Shown in pieces: positions 41,418 to 50,800 of a stretch of DNA of 64,000 bases. Position 1 is the stretch's first letter; the number at the start of each line of letters is the position of its first letter. Both the position numbers and the translations under genes were made by a program. The DNA lies in contig NZ_OX636706.1 in the NCBI RefSeq assembly GCF_951793255.1, forward strand, positions 1,013,001-1,077,000, written 5' to 3'. Below the pieces are notes generated by a model that was not told where the DNA came from, did no database searches, and worked only from the letters and a program-made list of their open reading frames with translations. This DNA comes from Desulfovibrio piger. Lineage in GTDB: Bacteria; Desulfobacterota; Desulfovibrionia; Desulfovibrionales; Desulfovibrionaceae.

Positions 41418-42350
41418 ATGGTTTTCGTTTCCATCATCACCCTGTTCGGATTGGGGCTCGTGGCCGCCATCCTGCTGTCCATCGCCTCGCGCGTCTTCTA
41501 CGTCAAGGAAGACCCGCGGGTGGAGGCCGTGCTGGAGGTCCTGCCCGGGGCCAACTGCGGTGGTTGCGGCTTTGCCGGCTGCGAAGGCTACGCCGCGGCC
41601 GTGGTCTCCGATCCCGACATCCCGGCCAACAAATGCTGCGCCGGCGGTGCCGATACGGCCATCGCCGTGGGCGAGCTGACCGGCAAGACCGTGGCCGAGG
41701 CGGAGCCCCTGTTCTCGCTGCGGCGCTGTGACAAGCTGGCCGGCAACGTGGCCCTGCGCTACCAGTACCAGGGCATGCCCTCCTGCGCGGCGGCGGCCAT
41801 GCTGCGCGGCGGCACCGATACCTGCCACTGGTCCTGCATGGGCTTCGGCGACTGCGTGCAGGTCTGCCCCTTCGACGCCATGCAGGTCAAGGACGGCGTG
41901 GTGCGCGTGGACATGTCCCGCTGCACGGGCTGCGGCATGTGCGTGTCGGCCTGCCCGCGCGGGGTGCTGGAGCTGGTGCCGCGCCGCCATCGTGTGGCCG
42001 TGTTCTGCAATACGCGCGACAAGCTGCGTGCCGTGACCGAAGTCTGCGACGCGGGCTGCATCAATTGCGGCCGCTGCGCCAAGGCCTGTCCGGCCAAGGC
42101 CGTGAGCAACGTGGCCGGGCGCATGGTGGTGGACCAGATCAAGTGTGTTTCTTACGGGCCTGATTGCGGTGAGGCCTGCGTGGAGGCCTGTGCCCGCCAC
42201 ATCCTGCGGCGAACCTGCCCCACGGGCATCGAGGCCGCCAATGTGGCCAGGATGAAGGATGACAGCGATGGCGACGGCGCTGCTGGGGGCGGCACCGTGC
42301 CTGTGACCGGAAAGAATGACCGCCCCGCACAGGAGAACTGCAATGCCTAA
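41418..42350 (+). CDS. rnfB: Rnf complex subunit B (ferredoxin-accepting Fe-S subunit)
   Basis: A 310-aa protein: an N-terminal membrane helix, a CxxCxxxxC cluster domain (ANCGGCGFAGCEGYAAAV, about 45-62), and then ferredoxin-like domains with CMGFGDCVQVCPFDAM, CTGCGMCVSACPRG, CINCGRCAKACPAKA and a final region with scattered cysteines (CVSYGPDCGEACVEAC). It takes electrons from cytoplasmic ferredoxin. ATG 41418 follows AAGGAGAGG; the 11-codon longer frame is rejected. It overlaps apbE by 8 nt. Confidence 0.95.
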   Translation: MVFVSIITLFGLGLVAAILLSIASRVFYVKEDPRVEAVLEVLPGANCGGCGFAGCEGYAAAVVSDPDIPANKCCAGGADTAIAVGELTGKTVAEAEPLFSLRRCDKLAGNVALRYQYQGMPSCAAAAMLRGGTDTCHWSCMGFGDCVQVCPFDAMQVKDGVVRVDMSRCTGCGMCVSACPRGVLELVPRRHRVAVFCNTRDKLRAVTEVCDAGCINCGRCAKACPAKAVSNVAGRMVVDQIKCVSYGPDCGEACVEACARHILRRTCPTGIEAANVARMKDDSDGDGAAGGGTVPVTGKNDRPAQENCNA

Positions 42351-43371
42351 GACCTCTCGCCGAGATTTTTTGCGTTGGACGCTGGCCGGCAGCGGCCTGC
42401 TTCTGGCCGGTGCGGCCTCCGTCCTGGAGCCCGCGCCCGCCCGGGCCGTGACGCGCCTTGGCGCGCCCACGCAGCAGACGGCCCTGTTCATGGGCACCAT
42501 GGTGAGCATCACCGTGGCCTGTCCCTCGTCCACCCAGGCCCACGATGCCATGGATCTGGCCTTTGCCGAGGGGCGCCGTCTGGAAGCCCTGCTGACCCAG
42601 CATGACGCGGCGGCCCCCCTGGGCGTGCTCAACAGCCAGGGCAGCCTGCGTGACGTGCCGCCCGAGCTGCTCAATGTCTGGCAGCGGGCCCACGGCATCT
42701 GCCATCTGACCGGCGGTGCCTTCGATGCCACTGTCCTGCCCCTGGTGCGCCTGCTGGAGAGCCGCAGCAATCCCGAAGGCGAGCTGGAGCTGCCCGAGAG
42801 CGACCTGCGCGAGGCCCTGGCCCTGGTGGATACCGAGGCCGTGTACGCCGGTCGCGACGGGATGCGTCTGGAACGGCAGGGCATGGGCCTGACCCTGGAC
42901 GGCATCGCCAAGGGGCATATCGTGGATGCCATGTCCGCCGTGCTGCTGCGCGCGGGCTGCGAGAACCATCTCATCAATGCCGGCGGCGACATCTTGGCGC
43001 GCGGTCACAAGGCCCCGGGCGTGTTCTGGCGCGTGGCCGTGGAAGATCCGGAAAAGCGCGGCCACTACCCGCAGGTGCTGGAGCTGTACAACCAGGCCAT
43101 CGCCACGTCCGGCGGTTATGAGATGCACTATGACGCCGAGGGGCGCCATCACCATCTGCTGGACCCGTCCACCGGGCGGAGCCCCGTGCTGGGCAGCATG
43201 AGCGTGCTGGCCGCCACCTGCATGCAGGCCGATGCACTGGCCACCGGCCTGTCCGTCCTGCCCGCCGGGGAGGCCCTGACGCTGGCCGACAGCCTTTCGG
43301 GCTGCGCCTGCGGCCTGCTGCGCCGGGACGGCCGCCTGCAGGTCTCCCGCCGCTGGCCTGCGGAAGCCTGA
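42343..43371 (+). CDS. apbE: FAD:protein FMN transferase, Tat-exported
   Basis: A 342-aa periplasmic enzyme that attaches FMN to threonines of RnfG (and RnfD where the site exists). The N-terminus carries a twin-arginine signal, SRRDFLRWTLAGSGLLLAGA, so it is exported folded rather than as the more usual lipoprotein. The ApbE core has TLDGIAKGHIVD, NAGGDILARG and a late ATSGGYEM motif. ATG 42343 follows AGGAGAAC; a frame from 42316 is longer but lies inside rnfB. It is the last gene of dhcA-rnfCDGEAB-apbE. Confidence 0.94.
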   Translation: MPKTSRRDFLRWTLAGSGLLLAGAASVLEPAPARAVTRLGAPTQQTALFMGTMVSITVACPSSTQAHDAMDLAFAEGRRLEALLTQHDAAAPLGVLNSQGSLRDVPPELLNVWQRAHGICHLTGGAFDATVLPLVRLLESRSNPEGELELPESDLREALALVDTEAVYAGRDGMRLERQGMGLTLDGIAKGHIVDAMSAVLLRAGCENHLINAGGDILARGHKAPGVFWRVAVEDPEKRGHYPQVLELYNQAIATSGGYEMHYDAEGRHHHLLDPSTGRSPVLGSMSVLAATCMQADALATGLSVLPAGEALTLADSLSGCACGLLRRDGRLQVSRRWPAEA

Positions 43372-43390
43372 TACTGATTGTTCATGGATG

Positions 43391-43423
43391 CAAAAAGCCC
43401 GTCCCCCAGGGGACGGGCTTTTT
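43391..43423 (+). terminator. terminator of the rnf operon
   Basis: AAAAAGCCCGTCCCC and GGGACGGGCTTTTT around a CA loop, 20 nt after apbE. The 320-nt gap 43372-43691 otherwise holds only the second terminator at 43639. Confidence 0.93.
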
Positions 43424-43638
43424 CCGTTTCCGGCATCGGCCGTTCCTGTTCCCCATCCCGGCAAGCCCGCTCTCCGCGATCTGCCGCGGTATCCTGTCGT
43501 CGGGCCTCAAAAGGGGCACGGCAAAAGGAGGCAAGAGGGGAGGAGGAAACAACGTCCGGGACGTCTTCCGGCCGCTGGCGGCCATCCGGGGAGAGCGACC
43601 TGGTCCGCCGCCGCATCCGGCGGCTGCCGCAAGGCATG

Positions 43639-43669
43639 AAAAAAGGGAGGACGTCGTCCTCCCTTTTTT
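43639..43669. terminator. second symmetrical terminator before the insertion sequence
   Basis: AAAAAGGGAGGACG and CGTCCTCCCTTTTT form a nearly loopless perfect palindrome with A and T runs. Before the IS landed it faced the OsmC gene and may have served that minus-strand gene. Confidence 0.75.
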
Positions 43670-43691
43670 GTCATATCGTGCGCCGGGTACC

Positions 43692-44530
43692 CTAGATAGT
43701 GTCGTCAAATTCAAAAGTATGTTATAATCTCTTCACTTACAATGAGGAGAGACCATATGGCGGCACATCGGAGGCATGATATTTCCGACAAGGTATGGGC
43801 AAATATTGAAAAACTTCTTCCCGGTTCCAAAGGCTCTGTCGGTCGTCCTTCCGCCGATAACCGATTGTTTATCAACGCCGTCTTCTGGATACTGAGAACC
43901 GGGGCTCCGTGGCGGGATTTACCCCCCGATCTTGGCGACTGGAAAAATACACATCGCCGCTTCTGCCGATGGCGAGATCGGGGAGTTTGGGAGAAAATAC
44001 TCGAAGCTCTCATTGTCGAACCTGATTTTGAATGGCTCATCATTGATGCCAGTCATTGCAAAGTACATCCCCATGCGGCGGGCGCTGCGGGAGGTAATGA
44101 GGCCATGAGCCGCACAAAAGGGGGCTCAACTCAAAAATACATCTGGCCGTGGATGCGCATGGTATGCCGGTCAGAGTTATTGTTACAGAAGGTACCCGAG
44201 CTGATTGCAAAGAGGCCTGTGCGTTGATTGACGGGTTGAGTGCCGGGGCACTTTTGGCTGATAGAGGCTACGATACGGAGAGTATTCTCCGCAAAGCAGG
44301 TGAATCCGGTTTCCAGGTTGTCATCCCGCCAAAGAGAAGTCGTAAAATATCACGCAACTATGACAGAGAGCTCTACAAAGTCAGGCATCTTGTCGAGAAT
44401 GCTTTTCTCCATCTCAAGCGCTGGCGGGGAATTGCCACACGATATGCCAAAAGATGTGCATCTTTTCTTGCCGCCGTTCAAATCAGATGCATATCTTTGT
44501 GGGCAAACATAATTTGACGACACTATCTAG
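43692..44530 (+). mobile_element. IS5-family (IS427-like) insertion sequence, complete
   Basis: An 831-bp element (43696-44526) with perfect 16-bp ends, ATAGTGTCGTCAAATT and its complement. It is flanked by CTAG on both sides (43692-43695 and 44527-44530), a probable 4-bp target duplication. It encodes a two-frame DDE transposase. The intact ends, duplication and frames suggest recent insertion. Confidence 0.92.
43757..44517 (+). CDS. IS5-family transposase, expressed by -1 frameshift
   Basis: Frame A begins at ATG 43757 (MAAHRRHDISDKV, after GAGGAGAGACC) and runs to 44227. Frame B, one base back, carries on to 44517. They join at the run AAAAGGGGG (44116-44124), turning GGSTQK into GLNSKIHLAVDAHG. 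DDE residues are present: D in IIDASHCKVH (frame A), D in LLADRGYDTE and E in LVENAFLHLKRW (frame B). Programmed frameshifting is usual in this IS group, so the gene is probably functional. Confidence 0.85.
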
Positions 44531-44937
44531 CGGCTCCACTTGAAGGTGAAGACCTGCTCGGTATCGGGATGCAGGCTCAGATGCACGGGGCAGGTATGGG
44601 CGGCCCGTTCGATCATGGTCTTTTCCTTTTCGGAGAACTCACGGTCGGGCATGTTGAAGATGATCTCGATCTTGCCGATGCGGCGCGGGTTGGCGCTCAT
44701 GGTCTTGCTGATCTCGATGGTGGTGCCGGTCACGTCCACGCCGTGGTTCCGGCCGTAGATGCCGATGATGGTCATGGCGCAGGCGGCCAGGGCCGTGGCG
44801 CAAAGGTCGGTGGGGCAGAAGGCCTCGCCCTTGCCGTTGTTGTCCTTAGGGGCGTCGGTGACGAGCACGGTACCGCTCTGCTGGTGCACGCATTCCACGC
44901 GCAGGTCGCCGAGATATTTGGCGGTGATGTCTGCCAT
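44527..44937 (-). CDS. OsmC family protein
   Basis: A 136-aa protein of the OsmC/Ohr fold, dimeric thiol peroxidases against organic hydroperoxides. The two family cysteines are in FCPTDLCATALAACAM and HTCPVHLSLHP. ATG 44937 follows AAGGAG; the longer frame is leader. The stop codon TAG lies inside the CTAG target site of the insertion sequence, whose duplication keeps the reading frame and last residue unchanged. Its original downstream terminator is now separated from it by the IS. Confidence 0.9.
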   Translation of the reverse strand: MADITAKYLGDLRVECVHQQSGTVLVTDAPKDNNGKGEAFCPTDLCATALAACAMTIIGIYGRNHGVDVTGTTIEISKTMSANPRRIGKIEIIFNMPDREFSEKEKTMIERAAHTCPVHLSLHPDTEQVFTFKWSR

Positions 44938-45078
44938 GGGGGAACTCCTTTTTTGCCCCAGAATGCCCTGTCCGCTCCCCGGACGCAACCGCAGTCAGGG
45001 AAAACGGTTTCGCGGCTTCTGGGGGCCTTGTGGCGTTATGCCGGGCCATGTCCGGGATGCCGGACCGTTCCGGCCATG

Positions 45079-45108
45079 AAAAAAGGGGAGGCGGCTGCCT
45101 CCCCGTAC
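45079..45108 (-). terminator. terminator of malic enzyme
   Basis: On the minus strand GGGGAGGCAG and CTGCCTCCCC pair around CC-G, followed by T6. It is about 30 nt after the stop of the malic enzyme gene. Confidence 0.88.
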
Positions 45109-45136
45109 GTTCGGAACAGCGGGATCGTCCGCTGCT

Positions 45137-46447
45137 TTAATCGTTGGCCAGACGGGCGGCGTCGGCGCGATGGCGCATGCGGGCCACGCGTTCGCGCAGA
45201 CCGGCGCGGTAGGCGTCCAGATCCTCGATGCGGGCGCGGGCCACGCCGCTTTCCATGGCGGCACGGGCCACGGCGGGCGTCACCCATTCGATGATGCGCG
45301 GATCCAGCGGGCTGGGGATGATGTAGTCGGGGCCGAAGCTGAACTTCTTGCCGCCGTAGGCCTTGCTCACTTCTTCGGGCACGTCTTCGCGGGCCAGCAT
45401 GGCCAGGGCCTCGGCAGCGGCCAGCTTCATGGCTTCGTTGATCTCCGTGGCCTGCACGTCCAGGGCGCCGCGGAAGATGAAGGGGAAGCCGGACACGTTG
45501 TTGATCTGGTTGGGGCAGTCGGAGCGGCCGGTGCCCATGAGCAGGTCGTCACGGGCGGCCTTGGCTTCGGCGTAGGTGATCTCGGGCACGGGGTTGGCGC
45601 AGGCAAAGATCACGGGATGCGAGGCCATGCTGCGCACCATGTCCTGCGTGACCAGACCGGGCTTGGACAGGCCCAGGAACACATGGGCACCCTGCATGGC
45701 TTCGGCCAGGGTGGCGTCCTTTTCCTGCGCGAAGGCGGCCTTGGTGGGATGCAGCTTGTCCTGGCGGCCCTTGTGGATCAGGCCCTTGCTGTCGAACATC
45801 CAGATGTTCTCGCGCTTGACGCCCAGGCTGACGTAGAAGTTGGCGCAGGCGATGCCGGCGGCACCGGCGCCCACCACCACGACCTTCATGTCTTCCATCT
45901 TGCGGCCGGCGATGTGGGCCGCGTTGATGAGGCCCGCGCCGGAGATGACGGCGGTGCCGTGCTGGTCGTCATGGAAGACGGGGATGTTCATGATCTCCTT
46001 GAGCTTCTGTTCGATGTAGAAGCACTCGGGGGCCTTGATGTCTTCCAGGTTGATGCCGCCGAAGGTGGGCTCCAGGGTCTTGACCACGTTGATGAGTTCG
46101 TCGGGATCGGTGGTGGCCAGCTCCAGGTCGAAGACGTCCACGTCGGCGAACATCTTGAAGAGCATGCCCTTGCCTTCCATGACGGGCTTGCCCGCCAGGG
46201 GGCCGATGTTGCCCAGGCCCAGCACGGCCGTACCGTTGCTGACCACGGCCACCAGATTGCTGCGGGCGGTGAGGCTGGCCGCGGCGGCGGGATCGGCCTC
46301 GATGGCGCGGCAGGCATCGGCCACGCCGGGCGAATAGGCCAGGGTCAGGTCGTCCTGGGTCTCGCCCCGCTTGGAGGGCAGCACTTCCACCTTACCGGGG
46401 CGGGGCTCCGCATGATATTTCCAGACATCTTCCTTGGTATAGCTCAT
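45137..46447 (-). CDS. NAD(P)-dependent malic enzyme, short form
   Basis: A 436-aa enzyme converting malate to pyruvate and CO2. The N-terminal motif [16 protein letters not shown], the metal-site aspartates in [13 protein letters not shown] and the dinucleotide loop [16 protein letters not shown] are all present. It ends near 436 residues, without the phosphotransacetylase-like domain of long MaeB forms. ATG 46447 follows GCAGAGG; the frame extends to 46777 with no family match. Coenzyme preference is not decided here. Confidence 0.94.
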   Translation of the reverse strand: MSYTKEDVWKYHAEPRPGKVEVLPSKRGETQDDLTLAYSPGVADACRAIEADPAAAASLTARSNLVAVVSNGTAVLGLGNIGPLAGKPVMEGKGMLFKMFADVDVFDLELATTDPDELINVVKTLEPTFGGINLEDIKAPECFYIEQKLKEIMNIPVFHDDQHGTAVISGAGLINAAHIAGRKMEDMKVVVVGAGAAGIACANFYVSLGVKRENIWMFDSKGLIHKGRQDKLHPTKAAFAQEKDATLAEAMQGAHVFLGLSKPGLVTQDMVRSMASHPVIFACANPVPEITYAEAKAARDDLLMGTGRSDCPNQINNVSGFPFIFRGALDVQATEINEAMKLAAAEALAMLAREDVPEEVSKAYGGKKFSFGPDYIIPSPLDPRIIEWVTPAVARAAMESGVARARIEDLDAYRAGLRERVARMRHRADAARLAND

Positions 46448-47190
46448 AGTATCCTCTGCTGCTCGGCTGGAGCGGTGAGATAGTGAAAAACGGGCCCGGA
46501 CAGGCGTGGGGACAGCGTTCTCCTGTTTGCGTGGCTCCTTGATCGGAGCGGGGAGGAACACGCGCTCTCGCGCCATGACGGGCGTTTTCGGCCCCGGGCC
46601 GCGGGACATGGCCGTATGCCATGCGATCGCCCGGCCAACACATGAGTATAAAAATCCGTTGCCGCTTTCGCAAGTGCGGGCAGGGGGGCGGACGTGGCTG
46701 GTTGCGGGGGAAGGAGGGACCCTTGGCCGGCGCACAAGGGGCCCTCCTTCCCCCCGAGCCCCCCATCCTCCCCCCAACGCGTTTTTTTCAGAAGGATGGA
46801 CGGGTGGTGTGGCGCGGCAGACTGCGCGCCTCTGATGGTCCCCCGGTACTGTGGGAGAGGGGCAATGGAAAATATGGCGGGATGCCCGCTACTTCCGCGG
46901 GATGCAGGGAGTAGGTCGCCTATGGAGCGGGGACGGGAAGAGGACGGCCGATGTCCCTAGGTGCGCCGTTTTGTTCCGGCATGCGGTGTGGCCATCAGCG
47001 GGGCAGGGGAGGGAGGCGCTGTCAGGCTTCGTGTGCGGCCTTTTTGAAGGCTGGAGAAGACACGAGGGGAAGGGGAGATTTTCCACCGGAGACGGCCGGA
47101 GGCGGTCGCAGGGCCATGCCCGTCATGACGCGGTCGCTTCGGGCATCGGCAGCGCGATGGCGTCCCCTTCCCCTCTGGTAAAAGAACTGT
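46448..47190 (-). other. 743-nt gene-free stretch with a large G-rich hairpin
   Basis: No coding potential is supported. At 46706-46755 two 20-nt arms, GGGGGAAGGAGGGACCCTTG and CAAGGGGCCCTCCTTCCCCC, pair with one mismatch around a 9-nt loop. No T run follows closely on either strand. It separates malic enzyme from the panD gene on the same strand. Confidence 0.55.
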
Positions 47191-47694
47191 CTAGCCGATC
47201 CATTCCTGGCCGGTGGCCATGTCCATGATGACGAATTCCGTGCCGTCGCCCTTGGCGGCCACGCGGTATTCCAGCTTCTCGGCCACACGGTTGGGCAGCT
47301 CGCCGCTCTGGTCGAAGGTCAGCACCCGGCAGGAGAAGCCGTCGTGATAGTCGCTGACGGGGATCTCGCGGGAAGAGGCCACGATGATCTCGTCGCCCAC
47401 CTGACAGGTACGGGCCGCGGCGCCGTTGAGGCAGACCACGCCGCTGCCGCGCGGGCCGGGCAGCACATAGGTCTCGATGCGGGAACCGCTGTGCTTGTTC
47501 CAGATGTAGACGTATTCCAGCGGCAGCAGATGGGCCGCTTCGAGGATGTCGGTGTCGATGGTGATGGAGCCGTGGTAGTTGAGCTTGGATTCCGTGACTA
47601 CGATACCGTGCAGCTTGGCGCCTACGACGCGGATGGTGCCCTGCCCCTGGGGCTGGACACCCACCAGCATACGGGTGACTTCTTTTCTTTCCAT
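47191..47694 (-). CDS. panD: aspartate 1-decarboxylase with extended ends
   Basis: A 167-aa protein, against about 126 for E. coli PanD. The core is clear: KLHGIVVTESKLNYHGSITI with the self-cleavage pair G42-S43, then LPLEYVYIWNKHSGSRIETY and LNGAAARTCQVGDEIIVAS. The pyruvoyl group formed at S43 decarboxylates aspartate to beta-alanine for pantothenate. It carries about 18 extra residues before the core and some 25-30 after it (YRVAAKGDGTEFVIMDMATG). ATG 47694 follows AAGGGG. Confidence 0.88.
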   Translation of the reverse strand: MERKEVTRMLVGVQPQGQGTIRVVGAKLHGIVVTESKLNYHGSITIDTDILEAAHLLPLEYVYIWNKHSGSRIETYVLPGPRGSGVVCLNGAAARTCQVGDEIIVASSREIPVSDYHDGFSCRVLTFDQSGELPNRVAEKLEYRVAAKGDGTEFVIMDMATGQEWIG

Positions 47695-47802
47695 GTGGTT
47701 CCCCTTGGGGGACCTGTCCGTCATGCGGCAGAACGTACCGCCGGGCAGGGTCTGGAGGAGCCGTCGGGCTCCTTGTGGACGATTTTGAAGAATGGGGGAG
47801 CA

Positions 47803-47850
47803 TGAAGGGGGAAGGGGACTTTCCCCGCGGAAAACGTTCCCTTCCCCCCT
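47803..47850. terminator. inverted repeat after the FAD/Fe-S dehydrogenase gene
   Basis: GAAGGGGGAAGGGGAC and GTTCCCTTCCCCCCTC pair with mismatches around an A/G/C-rich loop. No T run follows; it may act as a terminator or mRNA-stabilising hairpin. Confidence 0.4.
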
Positions 47851-47878
47851 CATATCATTTCATCGTCATCATTCTCGT

Positions 47879-50800
47879 CTAGCACTGGACGATGCGCACG
47901 TCGCCGCGGGTCTCGTTGGCGCGGCGGCGGAAGCGCTGGCGGCGGTCCTCACCGTCCACCTGGTTGGCCAGCCATTCCAGCACGTGCAGCACGGGGTGCT
48001 TTTCCTTGAGCTGGATGAGGCAGCGGGCGATGCCGATCTTGCAGGAGGGGCAGCCCACCAGGATGGGCCCGGCGTAGCAGGCGCCGGTCTGCGGCTGGGG
48101 CTCGAAGGCCTGGGCCAGGCGTTCCTTTTTGCGGGCGCGCAGCAGGTTGTAGATGGTGGGGGAGGTCACGGCGCCCATGCCGGACTCGCCGCAGCAGCCG
48201 GGGATGGTGGAGACCTTGACCTTGCAGAGCTGTTCCAGGGCGCCGGTGAGCTGGGCCTGTCCCTTGAGGGTGGGCACGCCCGCCCATTCGCAGTGGCAGG
48301 CCGCGTGATAGAGCACATTGGTGCCGGGGGCCACCGGGGCTTCCATGCCCTCGTGCTGCAGCAGGGGCAGGACGATCTGGCTCACGTCCTTCTGTTCCAG
48401 CTGCGGGAACTGCTCGTTGAGCTTCATGCGGGCCAGGCTGTCGCGGCAGGAACCGCAGGCCGTGGCCAGATAGCGCACATCGAAGCCCTGCTTGATGAGG
48501 TTGCGCAGCATGGAGGCCAGATACTGGCGGTTCTGGGCCATGTTGTCTTCGTATTCGGTATCCATGCCCGCGGCCAGCAGGGGATAGCCGCAGCACAAAT
48601 GGCGCGGCGGCACGGCCACGGCGTGGCCGGTGTGCAGCAGCAGCATGATGGCGGCCAGACCGATGCGGTCATAGAAGAGCGAACCGCCGCAGCCGGGGAA
48701 GTAGAGCACGCAGGGCATGCCCGGCGTCACTTCCCTGGGCGCGAACACGGAACCGCGGTGCAGGCGCAGGGATTCGTACAGGTTGGTGTAGCCCATCTTG
48801 GGGCCGCTGCCCGCAAAGATGGGGCTCTGCATGCGCTTCTTCCACACGGAGGGCACCACGCCCAGCAGCTTGTTCTGCACCTTCTGGCCCAGCGAGGCCA
48901 TCTTGGCCGCCTTGGGCACGCGGGACGAAACGTCATGCACCAGCCATTCCAGGGCACGCTTCTTGATGGGATGACCGCCGGCGTTCTCGTGTTCCAGCAG
49001 GGAGCGCAGGGTCAGGGCCACCTCGCCGGACGGGATCTTGACCGGGCAGTTGGCCAGGCAGCGGCCGCAGGCCGTGCAGTGTTCCACCAGGTCGCGCAGC
49101 CAGCGCAGCAGGTTGTCGTCGATGGCGCCCTTGTTGACCTGCGAGTAATAGACGGCTTCCAGCAGCATGCCCAGCACCATGTTCTTGTTGCGGGGGTGGT
49201 ACTGCATGGAACGCTCGGGGTAGCACATGGAGCAGACCTGCTTGCACTTGCCGCAGCGGGTGCAGACCTGCACCGTGGACAGCAGGCTGATGAGCTTTTC
49301 CTTGTCCGGCAGACCGCTGGCGTGGATGTCGTTGATGAGCCGGTTGAAGGAGAAGGTGAAGGGACGCACGGGCAGTTCGCGATGCACCAGCTTGGCCGGG
49401 TTCATGACGTCGCGGGGGTCCACGCGTTCCTTGAAGGCGCGCAGGGCGTCCATCTTGCTCTTGCCGAGGAAGGAGATCTTGGTGATGCCGATGCCGTGCT
49501 CGCCGGAGACCTCGCCGCCCATCTCCTGGCATTCGGCCATGACGCGGGCCGCGGTCTCTTCGGCCTCTTCCAGCATGTGGGCGTCGTTGGAGTTGACCGG
49601 GATGTTCACATGGCAGTTGCCGTCACCGGCATGCATGTGGCTGGCCACCACGATGCGGCTGGCTTCCATGTAATCGCGGATTTTGCCGATCTTCTTGTCC
49701 AGATGGGCGTACTTCTGGCCCATGCCGGCCAAAAAGGCCTCGGCGCGCTTCCAGAGCTCGGTATCGGAAAGCTCGGCCTGCGGGTTGTCGCCGGACGCCA
49801 CCTTGGAGGCAAAGGAGAACTCGCGGTTGAATTCCTTGTCTTCCATGGGGAAGCCGGGCAGGCGGCCCACTTCCTGCAGGGCGTGGCGGTAGGCCTGGGC
49901 CGTGCATTCCAGGTTGAGCTGTTCGAGGAAGAGGGCGAAGTCCGGGATGCGGTCCATGGGGATGACCACGTCCTCGTTGAGCTTGAAGCCGGAGGTGCGC
50001 TTGGCGATGGCCGACAGGCGGTGCCGGTCTTCCCAGAAGCGTTCGCCTTCCTTGTCGTCCTGGGCCACGATGATGTCCACGTTGTCCTGTTCTTCCACCA
50101 CGCAGACGATGTCGTTGACGCACTTGTCCAGCAGGTAGGGGTCGTCGCCGTCCACCTGGAGGATGATGACCGAGATGGGCAGGCCCTCATACTTCTGGGA
50201 CTTGCGCTTGTACTCGATGGCCTGCACGTACTTGGCGTTGAATTCTTCCAGGGCGGACAGATGGGCGTAGTCGCCTTCCTGACGGATGCGGTTGCGCAGG
50301 CCCACCAGCTCGCGCACCACCACGGCGGCGGGGTGCATGGAGCGGCCGAAGAATTCCAGCACCATGACGCGCTTGAACTTGGGCTTGGGATGGATGATGA
50401 AGCAGGCCTCGGTGATGATGCCGTCCACGCCTTCCTTCTGCATGCCGGGCAGGCCGCCCAGGGCCTTGTTGGTCACGTCCTTGCCCAGGCCGGGCAGGCG
50501 GATCTCGTCGCCGCGCAGGTGGATGACGTTGCGCACGCCGCCGCTGATGTCCTTGACCACGAACACGGCCGTTTCTTCGGGCAGGATCTTGTGGCGGGGA
50601 TGGTTCTCGCGTTCCACGCTGATGATCTCGCCCGTGGGGGTGACCATGCGCCACCAGAGCAGGTTGTCCAGGGTGGTGCCGTATTCGAAGGCGCTGGGGC
50701 CGCCGGCGTTTTCGGAGACGTTGCCGCCGATGGACGAGGCCTGCTTGGAGGCCGGGTCCACGGAGAAGAGCGCCCCGGCCGCGTCCACGGCCTTGATGAC

